A stretch of 34,042 nucleotides of DNA, from contig JAPOTI010000135.1 in NCBI GenBank assembly GCA_026709265.1, positions 1-34,042 on the forward strand, given 5' to 3'. This document shows, piece after piece, positions 23,796 through 33,212 of the stretch. Source of the DNA: Paracoccaceae bacterium (GTDB taxonomy: Bacteria > Pseudomonadota > Alphaproteobacteria > Rhodobacterales > Rhodobacteraceae). Positions within the stretch are counted from its first letter, which is position 1, and each line of letters starts with the position of its first letter. The translations under genes and the position numbers were made by a program. The notes beneath the pieces are model-generated. The model was given only the letters and a program-made list of their open reading frames with translations, was not told where the DNA came from and did not search any database.

Positions 23796-23848
23796 ACATC
23801 AACGTGATCGGTTGCCTGATGGCGGCGACGCGATGTTGCGGTTGATGT
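23796..23848 (+). other. Nested stem-loop, possible structured RNA
   Basis: Outer arms ACATCAAC (23796-23803) and GTTGATGT (23841-23848) pair perfectly over 8 bases. Inside, ATCG pairs with CGAT, and GTTGCC pairs with GGCGGC (two G:U pairs) around a TGAT loop. The segment also contains a 16-base string found exactly once more in the window, at 11132-11147, in another intergenic region. No T run follows, so it does not look like a terminator. Confidence 0.35.
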
Positions 23849-24536
23849 CTCCTTCGCTGTTGTGTTTTGATCAGGAGATGCGGAGAATATCGAGCGATGC
23901 GACGATCAATAACAATCTGACATGATTGATTATACCGGAGTCACTATTCAGGTTCTTTCCGGATCGACATCCCTGTCTGCGGCATTCCGTTTGACAATGT
24001 CTTCACTTTTCATAGGCCTGCCAACCAAGACGGCTGAAGCCGCGGAGACAGGCAACAGACTGGCCAGGCAGGCATCCCGTGCCAGGACCCACCGACGATC
24101 TTGAGCCATTGGCCGTCTCCGACTTGACGGTGACTCTCGTGGACCGTGATTGCCGAGCTGCGTGCGACGATCGTTGTCAAGGCCGTGCGCATCGCCAAGC
24201 CGGAGCGCCGCCTCGGGCTTGACAGTTTCAACAGCGGCCGACCACCGCCAGACCCATGACCTTCCGCCGCCACGCCCGTTTGCCGTTCACCGCGCATCGC
24301 GTCCATCGGTGTGTCTGCCCCGCCTGTGGCGTGGTACTCCCACACCGCCTGGCACGACGCCCGGCCCCGCATGAGTTGCACCATTGTCGGTTTGCCGGAC
24401 ATTTGCATCACGCAACCGCTTCCTGTTATCCGGCTTGCATATCTGTCGTCATTGCGACGACAATCATTCATGCGCAGCGGTTGAGCGCGACCGCGCGCAG
24501 GACGTCTGACTGCCGGATTGATGACAGGGAGCAAGA

Positions 24537-25259
24537 ATGCGGCTGACACAGCACAAAATTCTGTCATTTGACTGCTACGGCACGCTCATCGACTGGGAAA
24601 CGGGAATCATCAACGGACTGTCGCCACTTGCCAGCAGGTCAAATCATCCCTTGTCAGAGGACCAGATCCTCGAGGCACATGCCTACCATGAATCCTCTCA
24701 GCAGCGCGCGACGCCAGGTATGGTTTATACAAAATTGCTTGCGGTTGTTCACCGGCGGCTGGCAGAAGACTGGAACGTTCCGACGCGTTGGGAGGAAAGT
24801 CTCTCCTACGGTGAATCAGCGGGCGATTGGCCTGCCTTCGGTGATTCAGCGGATTCTCTCAAATCTCTGAGTTCACGATTCAAACTGGCGATCCTCTCGA
24901 ATGTCGACAACCGGACCTTTGCCAGATCCGTGCAAAAATTGGGGGTCAGTTTTGACGCCGTCTTCACGGCCGAGGATATAGGCTCATACAAACCATCAAC
25001 CGGAAATTTTACCTATATGCTGGACCATCTCCGCCGTCGAGGATTCAGTCACAGCGACATCCTGCATGTGGCCGAGAGTCTGTTTCACGATCATGTCCCC
25101 GCGAAACAAGCTGGCCTGCACAATTGCTGGATCCATCGGCGCCGTGGGAAAGCAGGTTTCGGGGCCGCCGCCTCTCCCGCCGAAATACCAGAAACCGATT
25201 TCGTATTTTCCTCTCTTCGTGAACTGGCCGAGGCATGCGAGAGCGAGGGAAGCGTTTGA
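24537..25259 (+). CDS. HAD-superfamily hydrolase, haloacid-dehalogenase type
   Basis: The 240-residue protein has the HAD motifs: nucleophile D12 in FDCYGTLID (D-x-Y-G-T, the tyrosine being typical of the L-2-haloacid dehalogenase branch), motif II in LSNVDN, the lysine of motif III in SYKPST, and motif IV in AESLFHDHVPAKQAGL. A cap domain lies between motifs I and II. AGGGAG precedes the ATG by five bases. Such proteins dehalogenate 2-haloacids or hydrolyse phosphates; the substrate is not evident. It converges on the DHPS operon, whose last gene ends 116 bases downstream. Confidence 0.82.
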   Translation: MRLTQHKILSFDCYGTLIDWETGIINGLSPLASRSNHPLSEDQILEAHAYHESSQQRATPGMVYTKLLAVVHRRLAEDWNVPTRWEESLSYGESAGDWPAFGDSADSLKSLSSRFKLAILSNVDNRTFARSVQKLGVSFDAVFTAEDIGSYKPSTGNFTYMLDHLRRRGFSHSDILHVAESLFHDHVPAKQAGLHNCWIHRRRGKAGFGAAASPAEIPETDFVFSSLRELAEACESEGSV

Positions 25260-25375
25260 CCGCCGCGTTCGCGCCGTTTCACATGATCGCCGTGGGGCGT
25301 TTGCCCATCCCGTAAGACTCCAATGACCTTAAGTCATGTCCTTTCTTGTCCGCAATGCCTTCTCCAACCTCAAGA

Positions 25376-26554
25376 TCAGGCACTGCGATAGAGTTTGGTC
25401 ATTGAGAATTCCCGATGGCCGAGAGCTTCCGCTGCGGTGGCACGACCATTCGAGGTGCGCAGGATCATGTCAATCAATGCATCCCCAGCCTCATCAATGG
25501 TCATCTCACGACGAAGAATTCCCGAGACGTCGACATCCACATGTTCGCTCATCGTCCGCATCGTTCTGGGATTCGCGGTGATCTTGATCACAGGCACGAT
25601 CGGGTTGCCGACCACATTTCCCTGACCTGTGGGGAAGGTATGCACCACCGCTCCGCCGGCGGCCATCAGCGTGACACATTCCGCCGCCGCCGAAGATGAA
25701 TCCATGAAGTAGAGACCCGCCCCGGAGTCGGGTGGTTCGGCCGGGTCGAGAATATCGATATAACGGGACGTACGACCGATTTTCTCCAGATTTCCAAGTG
25801 CCTTTTCTTCAATCGTCGTCAACCCGCCTTCAATATTTCCCTTGGTGGGCTGACTGTCAGAAAGATCATCGGTCTGATGGGCAAATATCACTTCATCCTG
25901 ATAGGCTTTCCACATCCTGTACCAGCGTTCACCAACATCTTCGCTGACGGCGCGCTTCTGGCAGATATGTTCGGCACCCGTGATCTCCGATGTCTCACCA
26001 AAAAATCCGGTGATGCCCTCCGGCAAAAGTTTGTCATACATATTGCCAACCGTTGGGCACGATCCCAACCCTGTAGTGGTATCGCTCTCGCCGCACTTGG
26101 TTGAAATCCAAAGTTCGGAAATATCACATTTTTCTCTTTGGACCTCGGTTGTCTGCTGGACGAAGTCCTTGGCTGCCCAGGATGCCGCACGGATTGTTTC
26201 AAAATCGCCTTTCTGTTCAATGGCGAACTCGGCAACCGGCTTGCCGGTTTCCCGAATTCCATTCGCAATATGCGCTGTCCATCCAGGTTCAATCCCGATG
26301 ACCACCACGGCGGCCACATTGGGATTCGACCCGGTCCCAATCATGGTTCGAAAATGCAACTCCAGGTCTTCCCCGAATTGCAGCCTCCCATAAGCATGGG
26401 GGAGGGAAAGAGTCCCTTTGACATTGTTGGCGACTGCCTCGCAGGCAGCATTGGAAATATCATCAACCGGCAAAATGATGACATGGTTGCGCACGCCGAC
26501 CCGTCCATTTTCCCGTCGAAATCCAAAGAACGCCATATCGGAATATTTCGTCAT
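25376..26554 (-). CDS. suyB: (2R)-sulfolactate sulfo-lyase, large (beta) subunit
   Basis: The 392-residue protein belongs to the UxaA/altronate-dehydratase large-subunit family: [16 protein letters not shown] at the start, a cysteine-containing [20 protein letters not shown] segment, and [19 protein letters not shown] near the C terminus. SuyB with SuyA splits (R)-sulfolactate to pyruvate and sulfite. The assignment over altronate dehydratase rests on context: HpsN, two dehydrogenases and a TRAP transporter lie in the same operon, and large and small subunits are separate genes. ATG 26554 is chosen because GGAG (26565-26562) lies seven bases upstream. It is the final gene of the operon. No sulfite exporter or oxidase is in the window. 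Confidence 0.85.
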   Translation of the reverse strand: MTKYSDMAFFGFRRENGRVGVRNHVIILPVDDISNAACEAVANNVKGTLSLPHAYGRLQFGEDLELHFRTMIGTGSNPNVAAVVVIGIEPGWTAHIANGIRETGKPVAEFAIEQKGDFETIRAASWAAKDFVQQTTEVQREKCDISELWISTKCGESDTTTGLGSCPTVGNMYDKLLPEGITGFFGETSEITGAEHICQKRAVSEDVGERWYRMWKAYQDEVIFAHQTDDLSDSQPTKGNIEGGLTTIEEKALGNLEKIGRTSRYIDILDPAEPPDSGAGLYFMDSSSAAAECVTLMAAGGAVVHTFPTGQGNVVGNPIVPVIKITANPRTMRTMSEHVDVDVSGILRREMTIDEAGDALIDMILRTSNGRATAAEALGHREFSMTKLYRSA

Positions 26555-26565
26555 GTCGTTTCTCC

Positions 26566-26871
26566 TCACCAGCGTTTTGTCTTGAGATTATGCGTATGAA
26601 CATGCTCACCCTGGTCGACATCCGCAATCACTTGACCGATGTCTTCCCCATATTTGATGGCCGTGTCACCGGCTTTCAGATCGCTGAGCGCGACTTTATG
26701 TCCGATGGGCACATCATGTTTCGCAGTCAGTCGAAATGTCGAATTGTCGTGGGTAATGCAGCACAGCAAGTCTGTTCCGGCACAGAGTCCCTCAACAACG
26801 ACGACACCGACATTGTCAGCTTTCTCATGAACCAGAAGATGAGGGATTTCATCGATTGTAGGATTTGACAT
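26566..26871 (-). CDS. suyA: (2R)-sulfolactate sulfo-lyase, small (alpha) subunit
   Basis: The 101-residue SAF-domain protein resembles the N-terminal part of altronate dehydratase: [16 protein letters not shown], then [11 protein letters not shown] and [10 protein letters not shown], with the VHTHN segment near the end. In SuyAB this small subunit forms part of the active enzyme with SuyB. ATG 26871 is preferred, with GGAAA upstream; TTG 26883 would add four residues. It begins 14 bases after the stop of the alcohol dehydrogenase and ends 11 bases before suyB. Confidence 0.87.
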   Translation of the reverse strand: MSNPTIDEIPHLLVHEKADNVGVVVVEGLCAGTDLLCCITHDNSTFRLTAKHDVPIGHKVALSDLKAGDTAIKYGEDIGQVIADVDQGEHVHTHNLKTKRW

Positions 26872-26885
26872 GTCTGTTTCCAATT

Positions 26886-27860
26886 CTAGGGCTTGAGGAT
26901 GACTTTTGGAGCGGCGACGCGGCCGGCACGAATATCTGCAAAGGCCTCAGCGCCAGCATCCAGTGGTCGGATGTCTGTCCAGTCCAGTTCTCCCAAACGA
27001 CCATCAAAAATTGCAGCTGCCGTGTCACGGAAATCCTGGAGCGTGTAAGTGTAAGTCCCGATAAAGGTGATCTCCTGTAACGTCATGCGGCGAACGTCAA
27101 GACCGCCGGAATCCTCCCCCAGACCAATATGGACGATCACGCCTCCGGGAGCGACATGTTGTGACGCCGTGGCCCGCGTCACCGCATAACCAACAGCATC
27201 GAAGATGAGGGAAAACTGGCCAGACGTTTCAGAATCGGCGGTGACGCCCCCGCGGGCGGCAAGGTAGGCGCGGCGCCGTTCATTGGGTTCCGTGAGCACA
27301 ATATCCTCAACCCCCATCGCTTTGAGAACCAATGCGGCTGCCAAACCAATCGTTCCGCCGCCGATGATCAAGGTTCTGTACGCGATATCTGGATGCAGTG
27401 CTGCGAGTCCGAGACGAGCAGCATGCCAACTGACTGCCAGTGGCTCTGCCAGCGCGGCGACCGACAATGTCACCGCAGCAGGAACCTCAACCAGATTGTC
27501 CCGAGGAATCACGACATATTCGGCAAATGCCCCCTGGCGTGGTGCCATGGAGATAATTTGGCGGTGCGGGCAAATATTCTCGCAACCGCGTTTGCAATTC
27601 GGGCACTGGCCGCACGAGACCAAAGGGTTGATCGTCACGCGCTTTCCAGCCTCTGGTCCCTCCGCGATGGTTCCAGCCGCCTCATGCCCCAGAATCAGAG
27701 GAGCAGACCTTCTCTCGTCATGTCCAAGATAGGCATGCATGTCCGACCCACAGATTCCAACACTGTCCACCCGCACGCGCACTTCACCTTCCGCTGGTTG
27801 CGGTTGATCGGCCTCTTGAATATCAAGGGAACAGGGGCCATTATAAACCAGTGCTTTCAT
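26886..27860 (-). CDS. Zinc-dependent alcohol dehydrogenase (MDR), probable DHPS 2-dehydrogenase
   Basis: The 324-residue medium-chain dehydrogenase has the catalytic-zinc cysteine in SVGICGSDMHAYLG, the GHEAAG motif, and four structural-zinc cysteines in CGQCPNCKRGCENIC. The cofactor loop is IIGGGTIGLAAALVL, followed by LTEPNERR. Its ATG overlaps the SDR stop by four bases. In DHPS degraders two 2-dehydrogenases (HpsO and HpsP) interconvert the R and S forms through the ketone; this gene and the adjacent SDR would fill those roles. Which of the two names applies I leave open. The zinc-MDR assignment is certain, the substrate is inference. Confidence 0.82.
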   Translation of the reverse strand: MKALVYNGPCSLDIQEADQPQPAEGEVRVRVDSVGICGSDMHAYLGHDERRSAPLILGHEAAGTIAEGPEAGKRVTINPLVSCGQCPNCKRGCENICPHRQIISMAPRQGAFAEYVVIPRDNLVEVPAAVTLSVAALAEPLAVSWHAARLGLAALHPDIAYRTLIIGGGTIGLAAALVLKAMGVEDIVLTEPNERRRAYLAARGGVTADSETSGQFSLIFDAVGYAVTRATASQHVAPGGVIVHIGLGEDSGGLDVRRMTLQEITFIGTYTYTLQDFRDTAAAIFDGRLGELDWTDIRPLDAGAEAFADIRAGRVAAPKVILKP

Positions 27861-28627
27861 TTGGCCGTGAACCCGCCATCCAGCATCAATGTCTGCCCTG
27901 TCACATACCGCGATGCTTCTGAACACAGAAAAAGCAAGGGGCCATCAAGATCGGTCATATCTCCGTTGCGACCGATACAGGTCTGATGGGCATTCCTCTC
28001 GCGACGTTCGGGATCGGCGAACACTGCCTGTGTCAGTTCTGTTTCGAAAAAGCCGGGAGCGATGGCGTTGACATTGATCCCGGAACCCGACCACGCCTCG
28101 GCCATGGCACGCGTCAGTTGTGTCAACCCGCCCTTGGCAGCTCCGTAGGCCAGCCCATCAGGAAATGCACGATAGCTCTGCAGAGACGCAAAATTAACGA
28201 TCCTGCCCCATTCCCGATCCTTCATTGATGGAACCAGTGCCTGGCTGAGAAAGAAGGGGGCTGCAAGATTCACAGACATTGTGAAATCCCATGTTTCCCT
28301 GTCCAGATTGTCGGCGGATTGACGCGGGTTGAGCCCGGCTGCGTGTACAATGATATCGGGTGGCCCGAATGGCGCAACAATCCGTGAAACCAGGTCATCA
28401 TGCTGGTCCTGATCTGCTATATCACCGGGCGCAATGGCCGCCTGATTCGGGAATTTGTCCTGCCATTCCCGGAGCCCGCGGGTTCGCCGCGCCACTCCCA
28501 CAACCCTGGCACCTGCCGCCGCCAATACCGACGCGGCGTGCCGTCCAAGCCCTGAACTCGCCCCTGTCACGCAGGCGATGCGCCCGGCGATGTCAAAGAG
28601 TCGGGTGGGGTCATCCAACTCAGCCAT
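27857..28627 (-). CDS. Short-chain dehydrogenase/reductase, probable DHPS 2-dehydrogenase
   Basis: The 256-residue classical SDR has the cofactor motif TGASSGLGRHAA (from about 20), the NNAG-equivalent VHAAGLN, the active-site S and the Y-x3-K pair in YGAAKGG, and the C-terminal VTGQTLMLDGGF. ATG 28627 overlaps the end of the HpsN gene by eight bases; the open frame upstream is only a shadow. With the zinc dehydrogenase it would racemise DHPS so that HpsN receives the R form. The family is certain; the role comes from the operon. Confidence 0.85.
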   Translation of the reverse strand: MAELDDPTRLFDIAGRIACVTGASSGLGRHAASVLAAAGARVVGVARRTRGLREWQDKFPNQAAIAPGDIADQDQHDDLVSRIVAPFGPPDIIVHAAGLNPRQSADNLDRETWDFTMSVNLAAPFFLSQALVPSMKDREWGRIVNFASLQSYRAFPDGLAYGAAKGGLTQLTRAMAEAWSGSGINVNAIAPGFFETELTQAVFADPERRERNAHQTCIGRNGDMTDLDGPLLFLCSEASRYVTGQTLMLDGGFTAK

Positions 28628-29927
28628 CAGCAGATAAACCGAAGGATTGATCGGGAAAATATTTCTTGAGGCGGAGATCGGCAGTGCGCGCATGCGCCTC
28701 CATTCCTTCAAGCCGCGATATCCGTGCTGTGGCCTCGGCAACCGGCCGCACACCTTCACGCGTCGCACGCTGCCAGGTCACGATCTTCATGAATTTGTGG
28801 ACGCTGAGCCCCCCGGTGTAGCGGGCGGCACCCGAGGTCGGAAGGACATGGTTGGGCCCGGATGCCTTGTCACCAAAGGCAACCGTGGTTTCTTCGCCCA
28901 AAAACAATGAGCCGTAACATTTCAGCCGATTCAGCCACCAGTCGAGATCTTCAGCCTGTACGGTCAGATGTTCAGGCGCATAATGATCGGCCGTCGCCGC
29001 CATTTCATGGCGATCAGAGCAGACGATGACTTCGGCATAATCACGCCACGCACGAAACGCACTTTCCCGATTTGTTTCTGGCAGATCGTCAATCAGGCGT
29101 GGAACGCGTTGCATAACATCTTCGGCAAGTCTGCGGGAGTCTGTGACCAGCCAGACTGGCGAATTGTAGCCATGTTCTGCCTGGCCAGTCAGATCAGCCG
29201 CAACAATTTCAGGATCGGCCTGCGCATCAGCAAGGATCAGACTGTCGGTTGGTCCTGCAATCATGTCAATCCCCACACGACCAAAGAGCATGCGTTTCGC
29301 CTCAGCAACAAACTGGTTGCCCGGTCCCGCGAGTATGTTGGCGGGGGGAAGACCAAACAGGCCGAAGGTCATGCTGGCGATCGCCTGCACACCACCCATC
29401 GCAATAATCTTGTCCGCACCGCAGCTATGTGCGGCATAAATGATCGCCGGCGCAATTCCGGTCCCCGGGCGCGGAGGAGAACAGACAGCAACATGTTCAC
29501 AACCTGCAACCTTGGCAGTGGTCACCGTCATGATCGCGCTTGCAATATGGCTGTAACGTCCGCCGGGAACGTAGCATCCAGCAGCTTCGACGGGGATACA
29601 TTTCTGCCCGGCCGTCAGGCCGGGGACGACTTCAACGTCAATCTCTCGTAATGTCGACTTCTGAGCCGCAGCGAACCTGGTGACATTCGACCGGCTAAAA
29701 TCAATGTCGCGTTTGAGTCGTTCTGGGACTTGCGCAATGGCCGTCTCAATGGCCACATCTGACAGGAGAATTTCGCCGTCGTATCGGTCAAACTTCCGCG
29801 CGTACCGAAGTGCCGCTTCTTCCCCTCCGTTTTCGATATCGTCAAGGATGCCGCGCACGGTCTCCTGCGTTTCCACATCGTCGCTACGAGAATGCTGAGT
29901 TGCCTTTTTGAGAAATTCACGGGGCAT
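28620..29927 (-). CDS. hpsN: Sulfopropanediol 3-dehydrogenase (HpsN), histidinol-dehydrogenase family
   Basis: The 435-residue enzyme is a HisD-family dehydrogenase. HpsN oxidises (R)-DHPS in two NAD-dependent steps to (R)-sulfolactate. Zinc and active-site positions are visible: Q and H in LTGQAEHGYNSP, the HYAPEHL segment, GPNHVLPTSGAARYTGG, and the LSVHKF histidine. The GYNSPVWLVT stretch differs from biosynthetic HisD and fits the HpsN branch. No other his genes are near, and TRAP transporter and suyAB genes flank it, which argues strongly against histidine synthesis. GAGGA precedes the ATG by about seven bases. Confidence 0.88.
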   Translation of the reverse strand: MPREFLKKATQHSRSDDVETQETVRGILDDIENGGEEAALRYARKFDRYDGEILLSDVAIETAIAQVPERLKRDIDFSRSNVTRFAAAQKSTLREIDVEVVPGLTAGQKCIPVEAAGCYVPGGRYSHIASAIMTVTTAKVAGCEHVAVCSPPRPGTGIAPAIIYAAHSCGADKIIAMGGVQAIASMTFGLFGLPPANILAGPGNQFVAEAKRMLFGRVGIDMIAGPTDSLILADAQADPEIVAADLTGQAEHGYNSPVWLVTDSRRLAEDVMQRVPRLIDDLPETNRESAFRAWRDYAEVIVCSDRHEMAATADHYAPEHLTVQAEDLDWWLNRLKCYGSLFLGEETTVAFGDKASGPNHVLPTSGAARYTGGLSVHKFMKIVTWQRATREGVRPVAEATARISRLEGMEAHARTADLRLKKYFPDQSFGLSADG

Positions 29928-30089
29928 CGGGGATCCTCAGTTTGTGGTGGTCGGAGTGATGATTGCCAGCTGTCTCTGAATGTCTGATCCGCAAAAAATG
30001 GGTGGGCTTTGAAACTTTCGGGACTCCGTCATCTTGATGATCACCTCGGAGGCTGCGCGACCTTGCTCCAGGACATAAGGTCACCGCCT

Positions 30090-31421
30090 TTATTTGTAGA
30101 TTTCGGGAAGAAGCGTGGTTGAAATCGACGGAATGTAAGCAATGAAGAGCGTTACAATTAACATGAAAAAGACGAAGGGAATGGCGCGATAGGCGATCTT
30201 GAGGATGGATTCTCCTGTCAGACCCGACACGACAAATAAATTCAGGCCTAAAGGTGGCGTGATAAAGCCAACACCGAGCGCGGTGATCATCATGATGCAG
30301 AACTGAATTTCGTTCATACCGATATTGTCAGCCAAGGGTTTCAAGATTGGTGCCAAAATCACAATATTCGGCGTGGTCTCCATCACACAACCAGCGGCAA
30401 TGAGAATCAGAACCATCATGAGAATCAGAACAGCCGGTTCTTCGCTGACCGAAGTTGCGGCGGCGACAAATCCTTGCGGAACACCCAGAATCGCCAATGC
30501 CTGGGCAAGCGGCAGCGAAAAGGCAATGATCGGAAGAATCACTCCGTTGACCTTGGCTGAACTGACGAGCATCGCCGGAAAGTCACTGAGTTTGAGTGTA
30601 CCCAGAATGAAGCCCATCGCTATGGTGACAACAACGGCAGTTGCACCCGCCTCAGTTGGCGTCAGTCTTCCGGAAAAAATCCCGAAAAAAATGATCCCGG
30701 GTACGATAAAGGCATACCAGCCGGATTTGAGAGCCCGTCCCAATCGCAACAACCATTCACTCATGCTGACATTGCCACCACCTTCCCAACCATAGAGTCG
30801 ATTGACAACAATATTGGTCACAAGAATCGACAGCAGAATTGCCAGTCCGGGTATCACTGCCGCCAGAAACAATGTTGAGGCTGAAATCCCGAGCACAAGA
30901 CCAATAATGATATAGGCGATTGATGGTGGAATGAGAATTCCGGTACAGGCTCCCGCAGCGACCAGCGCACAGGCATAAGGACGGGGGTATCCCGATTCGA
31001 CGAGTCGGCTGATGGTCATTCGTCCAACCGCCGCTGCACCTGCAGCATCCGATCCTGAAATCGCGGCAAACATACCGCAGACCAAGACTGTGGCTGACCC
31101 GAAGCCCCCCTTGGCGAATTGAGTCAGCGCTTCAGCGACATCAAGGAACTTGCGACTCAAACCGGTCCGAACCAGTACATCACCTGTCAGAATAAATAAT
31201 GGCACCGCCGTCAAAGCGAAATGATCAATTCCGTGAAACAGGCTTTCCCCGACCAGTGACAATGGAAGGGCCTCGGATATGATCAGCATCAGGATCGCTG
31301 AGGCACCGATCGCTGCCCAGACAGGCACGGCAAGGGCGATCAGAAATACGAAGAGCAAAACGGGGCCGTAGAAAGACCAACCGAGCTCGATTGTTTGTTG
31401 ATTCAGTTGATTCCAGAGCAT
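30090..31421 (-). CDS. dctM: TRAP transporter, large permease subunit (DctM)
   Basis: The 443-residue DctM protein has about 12 membrane segments and the family blocks ALTAVPLFILTGDVLVRTGL, AAISGSDAAGAAAVG, GILIPPSIAYIIIG and the late FITPPLGLNLFVVSG. It couples Na+ or H+ gradients to uptake of an acidic solute delivered by the binding protein. It starts nine bases after dctQ. The 162 bases between its end and hpsN hold no gene and no clear terminator, so catabolic genes may be co-transcribed. DHPS as substrate is inferred from the operon. Confidence 0.92.
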   Translation of the reverse strand: MLWNQLNQQTIELGWSFYGPVLLFVFLIALAVPVWAAIGASAILMLIISEALPLSLVGESLFHGIDHFALTAVPLFILTGDVLVRTGLSRKFLDVAEALTQFAKGGFGSATVLVCGMFAAISGSDAAGAAAVGRMTISRLVESGYPRPYACALVAAGACTGILIPPSIAYIIIGLVLGISASTLFLAAVIPGLAILLSILVTNIVVNRLYGWEGGGNVSMSEWLLRLGRALKSGWYAFIVPGIIFFGIFSGRLTPTEAGATAVVVTIAMGFILGTLKLSDFPAMLVSSAKVNGVILPIIAFSLPLAQALAILGVPQGFVAAATSVSEEPAVLILMMVLILIAAGCVMETTPNIVILAPILKPLADNIGMNEIQFCIMMITALGVGFITPPLGLNLFVVSGLTGESILKIAYRAIPFVFFMLIVTLFIAYIPSISTTLLPEIYK

Positions 31422-31430
31422 CTGTCGGCA

Positions 31431-31946
31431 CTAATCGAAAAGCTTGTTACCCAAGAATACCGGTCTTCCGTAACGCAAATCTGCGATGTCACGGATCAAC
31501 GACTGTGCAATGCGCAGCAGCAGCAAGGCGAATCCAATTGGTACAGCCGAGAGGAACCAGACCTGGCTGATCCTGAGACCATGGGTCACCGAACCGAATT
31601 TGGCGGAAACCAATACTGTCTCCAAAGACCAGTAAAATGCCACGATCGCCACGGCAAACATCACAAGATCGCCGAGGATGTACAACAGCGCCTTCAGCCG
31701 CGGCCCACAATACTGGAGAATGACGTCAATGCGGATATGCGCGCGTTCACGCATGGCCGCTGCTGCCCCAATCCATGCCAGATAAATGAATGCATAGCGG
31801 ACGATCTCCTCGCCCCAGATTGACGAGTAGGCAAGCAGTTCGCGGCGTACCACCTCGACGAACATCGTCACCACGAGCATCACATAAAATACCAGCAGAG
31901 CCCAGCGCTCTGCATTCTGATTCAGATGGTGCAGCAACCGTGGCAT
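31431..31946 (-). CDS. dctQ: TRAP transporter, small permease subunit (DctQ)
   Basis: The 171-residue protein has four hydrophobic segments and the DctQ pattern: RRELLAYSSIWGEEIVRYAF, then the paired W-E-E and acidic residues, and WIGAAAAMRERAHIRIDV. It pairs with DctM to form the membrane complex. It follows the binding-protein gene after 96 bases containing a strong hairpin and precedes dctM by nine bases. Confidence 0.9.
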   Translation of the reverse strand: MPRLLHHLNQNAERWALLVFYVMLVVTMFVEVVRRELLAYSSIWGEEIVRYAFIYLAWIGAAAAMRERAHIRIDVILQYCGPRLKALLYILGDLVMFAVAIVAFYWSLETVLVSAKFGSVTHGLRISQVWFLSAVPIGFALLLLRIAQSLIRDIADLRYGRPVFLGNKLFD

Positions 31947-31998
31947 GAATATTCAAACAGCAAGAATGACAGGCTGATGCGGCGGCAAACGCGACAGG

Positions 31999-32025
31999 CG
32001 CAGATCAGCGCGCAACGCCGATCCG
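31999..32025 (-). promoter_or_regulatory. Intercistronic hairpin between dctP and dctQ
   Basis: On the minus-strand transcript GCGGATCGGCG pairs with CGCTGATCTGC over 11 pairs (two G:U) around a TTGCG loop. It lies 17 bases after the dctP stop. No T run follows, so it is more likely an RNA-stability or processing element than a terminator; such hairpins often raise the level of binding-protein mRNA above that of permease mRNA. Confidence 0.5.
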
Positions 32026-32042
32026 CTTGTCTTGAAGACACA

Positions 32043-33191
32043 TCACGCGTCGTGCACGTAATGTCTTCCCATGGTGTTGGCTGCGTCTTCGAGCTTATCG
32101 AAAGCCGCCATCGAACCCGCCAGTTCAACCTTGAACTGATCCCACTCGGAGCGCTGATAACCACCGACTTCCTGCCATTCTGCCAATTGATCCTGAGACA
32201 ATGAGTGGAATTGCACACCCGCCGATATCAGCTCGGCCATGGCATAGCTGCGTGCCGACGGAACCTTGGCCAGATTCTGGTGTGCGGTGAGTTCACCCGC
32301 AAATTCGATCCCCTCCTGGACGTCGCTCGGAAGCGCGTTGAACCATTCCAGATTCACCGAGTAGACCTGACTATCCGGCACCGCCTGTGTAAACGTGACA
32401 TGGCTCAGAATATCCTTGAAACCGAACACGAACAATGCGCCCACGGCCGGGTCCAGTGCGTCGGCCACACCTTGCTTGATGGCCGAAGGTGTTTCACCCC
32501 AGGCCACCGGTGTCGGATTGGCACCCACCATCCGGTAATATTGCTGCAACATCTTTGATCCCGGGACGCGGAACTTGATCCCTTCAAGGTCAGACGGCAA
32601 CAGGACCGGACCCGCTCCACCGGCGCGCACCGCAACAACCCTTGGATCAATCACAACATAGAACAAGGCCTTGAAACCTGAACTTTCGACTTTCGGGTGA
32701 ACCTCCGATTTCCAGGCATCTGAAGTCACAAGGTTGGTAAATCTCTGGTTCGCGCCGCAGAAGTAAGGCAGGTTGATCAGATCAACGGCACTGGCAAACG
32801 GTGCAAAATTTGACAGCGAATGCTGCGCACACTGGATCGTTCCCGACTGAACAGCCTGCGCCAGGGCTCCACCGGCCCCCAGCTGACCACCGGGCGCGAG
32901 CTTGACATAGACTTTACCACTGGTCGCGTTCTGGATATTCTCTTTCAGATCCAGTTGCATGATCGGATAACTGCGTGAGGCCCCCAGGACATACGCTGTG
33001 GCCACAGTCATGACATGTTGCGCATTCCGCTCTCTCTCCGCTTCTTCCGCCTGAGTCTGAGCAGCCGCCTTGTCTGACCACAAGACACCACTTGCACCGG
33101 CAACCGCAGCCGCCGTAAAACTGCCTGCACCTGCAAGTTTCAGGAAGTTCCTGCGTTCCGCTGAGCGGAGCTGTTTATCTTGACTCTCCAT
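32043..33191 (-). CDS. dctP: TRAP transporter solute-binding protein (DctP)
   Basis: The 382-residue protein starts with a twin-arginine signal (R13-R-N-F-L-K, then a hydrophobic stretch to DKAAAQ), so it would be exported folded. The mature part has the DctP pattern: LDLKENIQNATSGKVYVKL, then GTIQCAQHSLSNFAPF, the PLPSDLEGIKFRVPGS-like block (conserved arginine in FRVPGS that contacts the ligand carboxylate or sulfonate) and WGETPSAIKQGVADALD. GGAG is ten bases before the ATG. It captures the substrate in the periplasm; DHPS is inferred from the downstream suyAB/hpsN genes. Confidence 0.9.
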   Translation of the reverse strand: MESQDKQLRSAERRNFLKLAGAGSFTAAAVAGASGVLWSDKAAAQTQAEEAERERNAQHVMTVATAYVLGASRSYPIMQLDLKENIQNATSGKVYVKLAPGGQLGAGGALAQAVQSGTIQCAQHSLSNFAPFASAVDLINLPYFCGANQRFTNLVTSDAWKSEVHPKVESSGFKALFYVVIDPRVVAVRAGGAGPVLLPSDLEGIKFRVPGSKMLQQYYRMVGANPTPVAWGETPSAIKQGVADALDPAVGALFVFGFKDILSHVTFTQAVPDSQVYSVNLEWFNALPSDVQEGIEFAGELTAHQNLAKVPSARSYAMAELISAGVQFHSLSQDQLAEWQEVGGYQRSEWDQFKVELAGSMAAFDKLEDAANTMGRHYVHDA

Positions 33192-33212
33192 CGTCTGAAT
33201 TCTCCATTATGA

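Larger units (their letters stand above)
23617..24536. other. 920-base gap without a recognisable gene
   Basis: Several overlapping frames are open (for example 24010-24567 minus, 24256-24546 plus) but none has a family-like pattern. They are dominated by Arg, His and Cys, and they shadow one another. Two structural signals stand out: a 17-base palindrome at 23683-23699 and a nested stem-loop at 23796-23848. A strong ribosome site for the next gene (AGGGAG) lies at 24526-24531. Confidence 0.5.

Noticed and set aside
24010-24567. Minus-strand frame of 185 codons and overlapping plus-strand frames (24150-24374, 24256-24546)
   Set aside because: They shadow each other in G+C-rich DNA, show no recognisable domain, and one runs into the HAD gene start. 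A CxxC in the plus frame alone is not enough.
28620-29927. Biosynthetic histidinol dehydrogenase (hisD)
   Set aside because: Context (suyAB, TRAP transporter, DHPS-type dehydrogenases) and the GQAEHGYNSP segment fit HpsN better; no other histidine genes are near.
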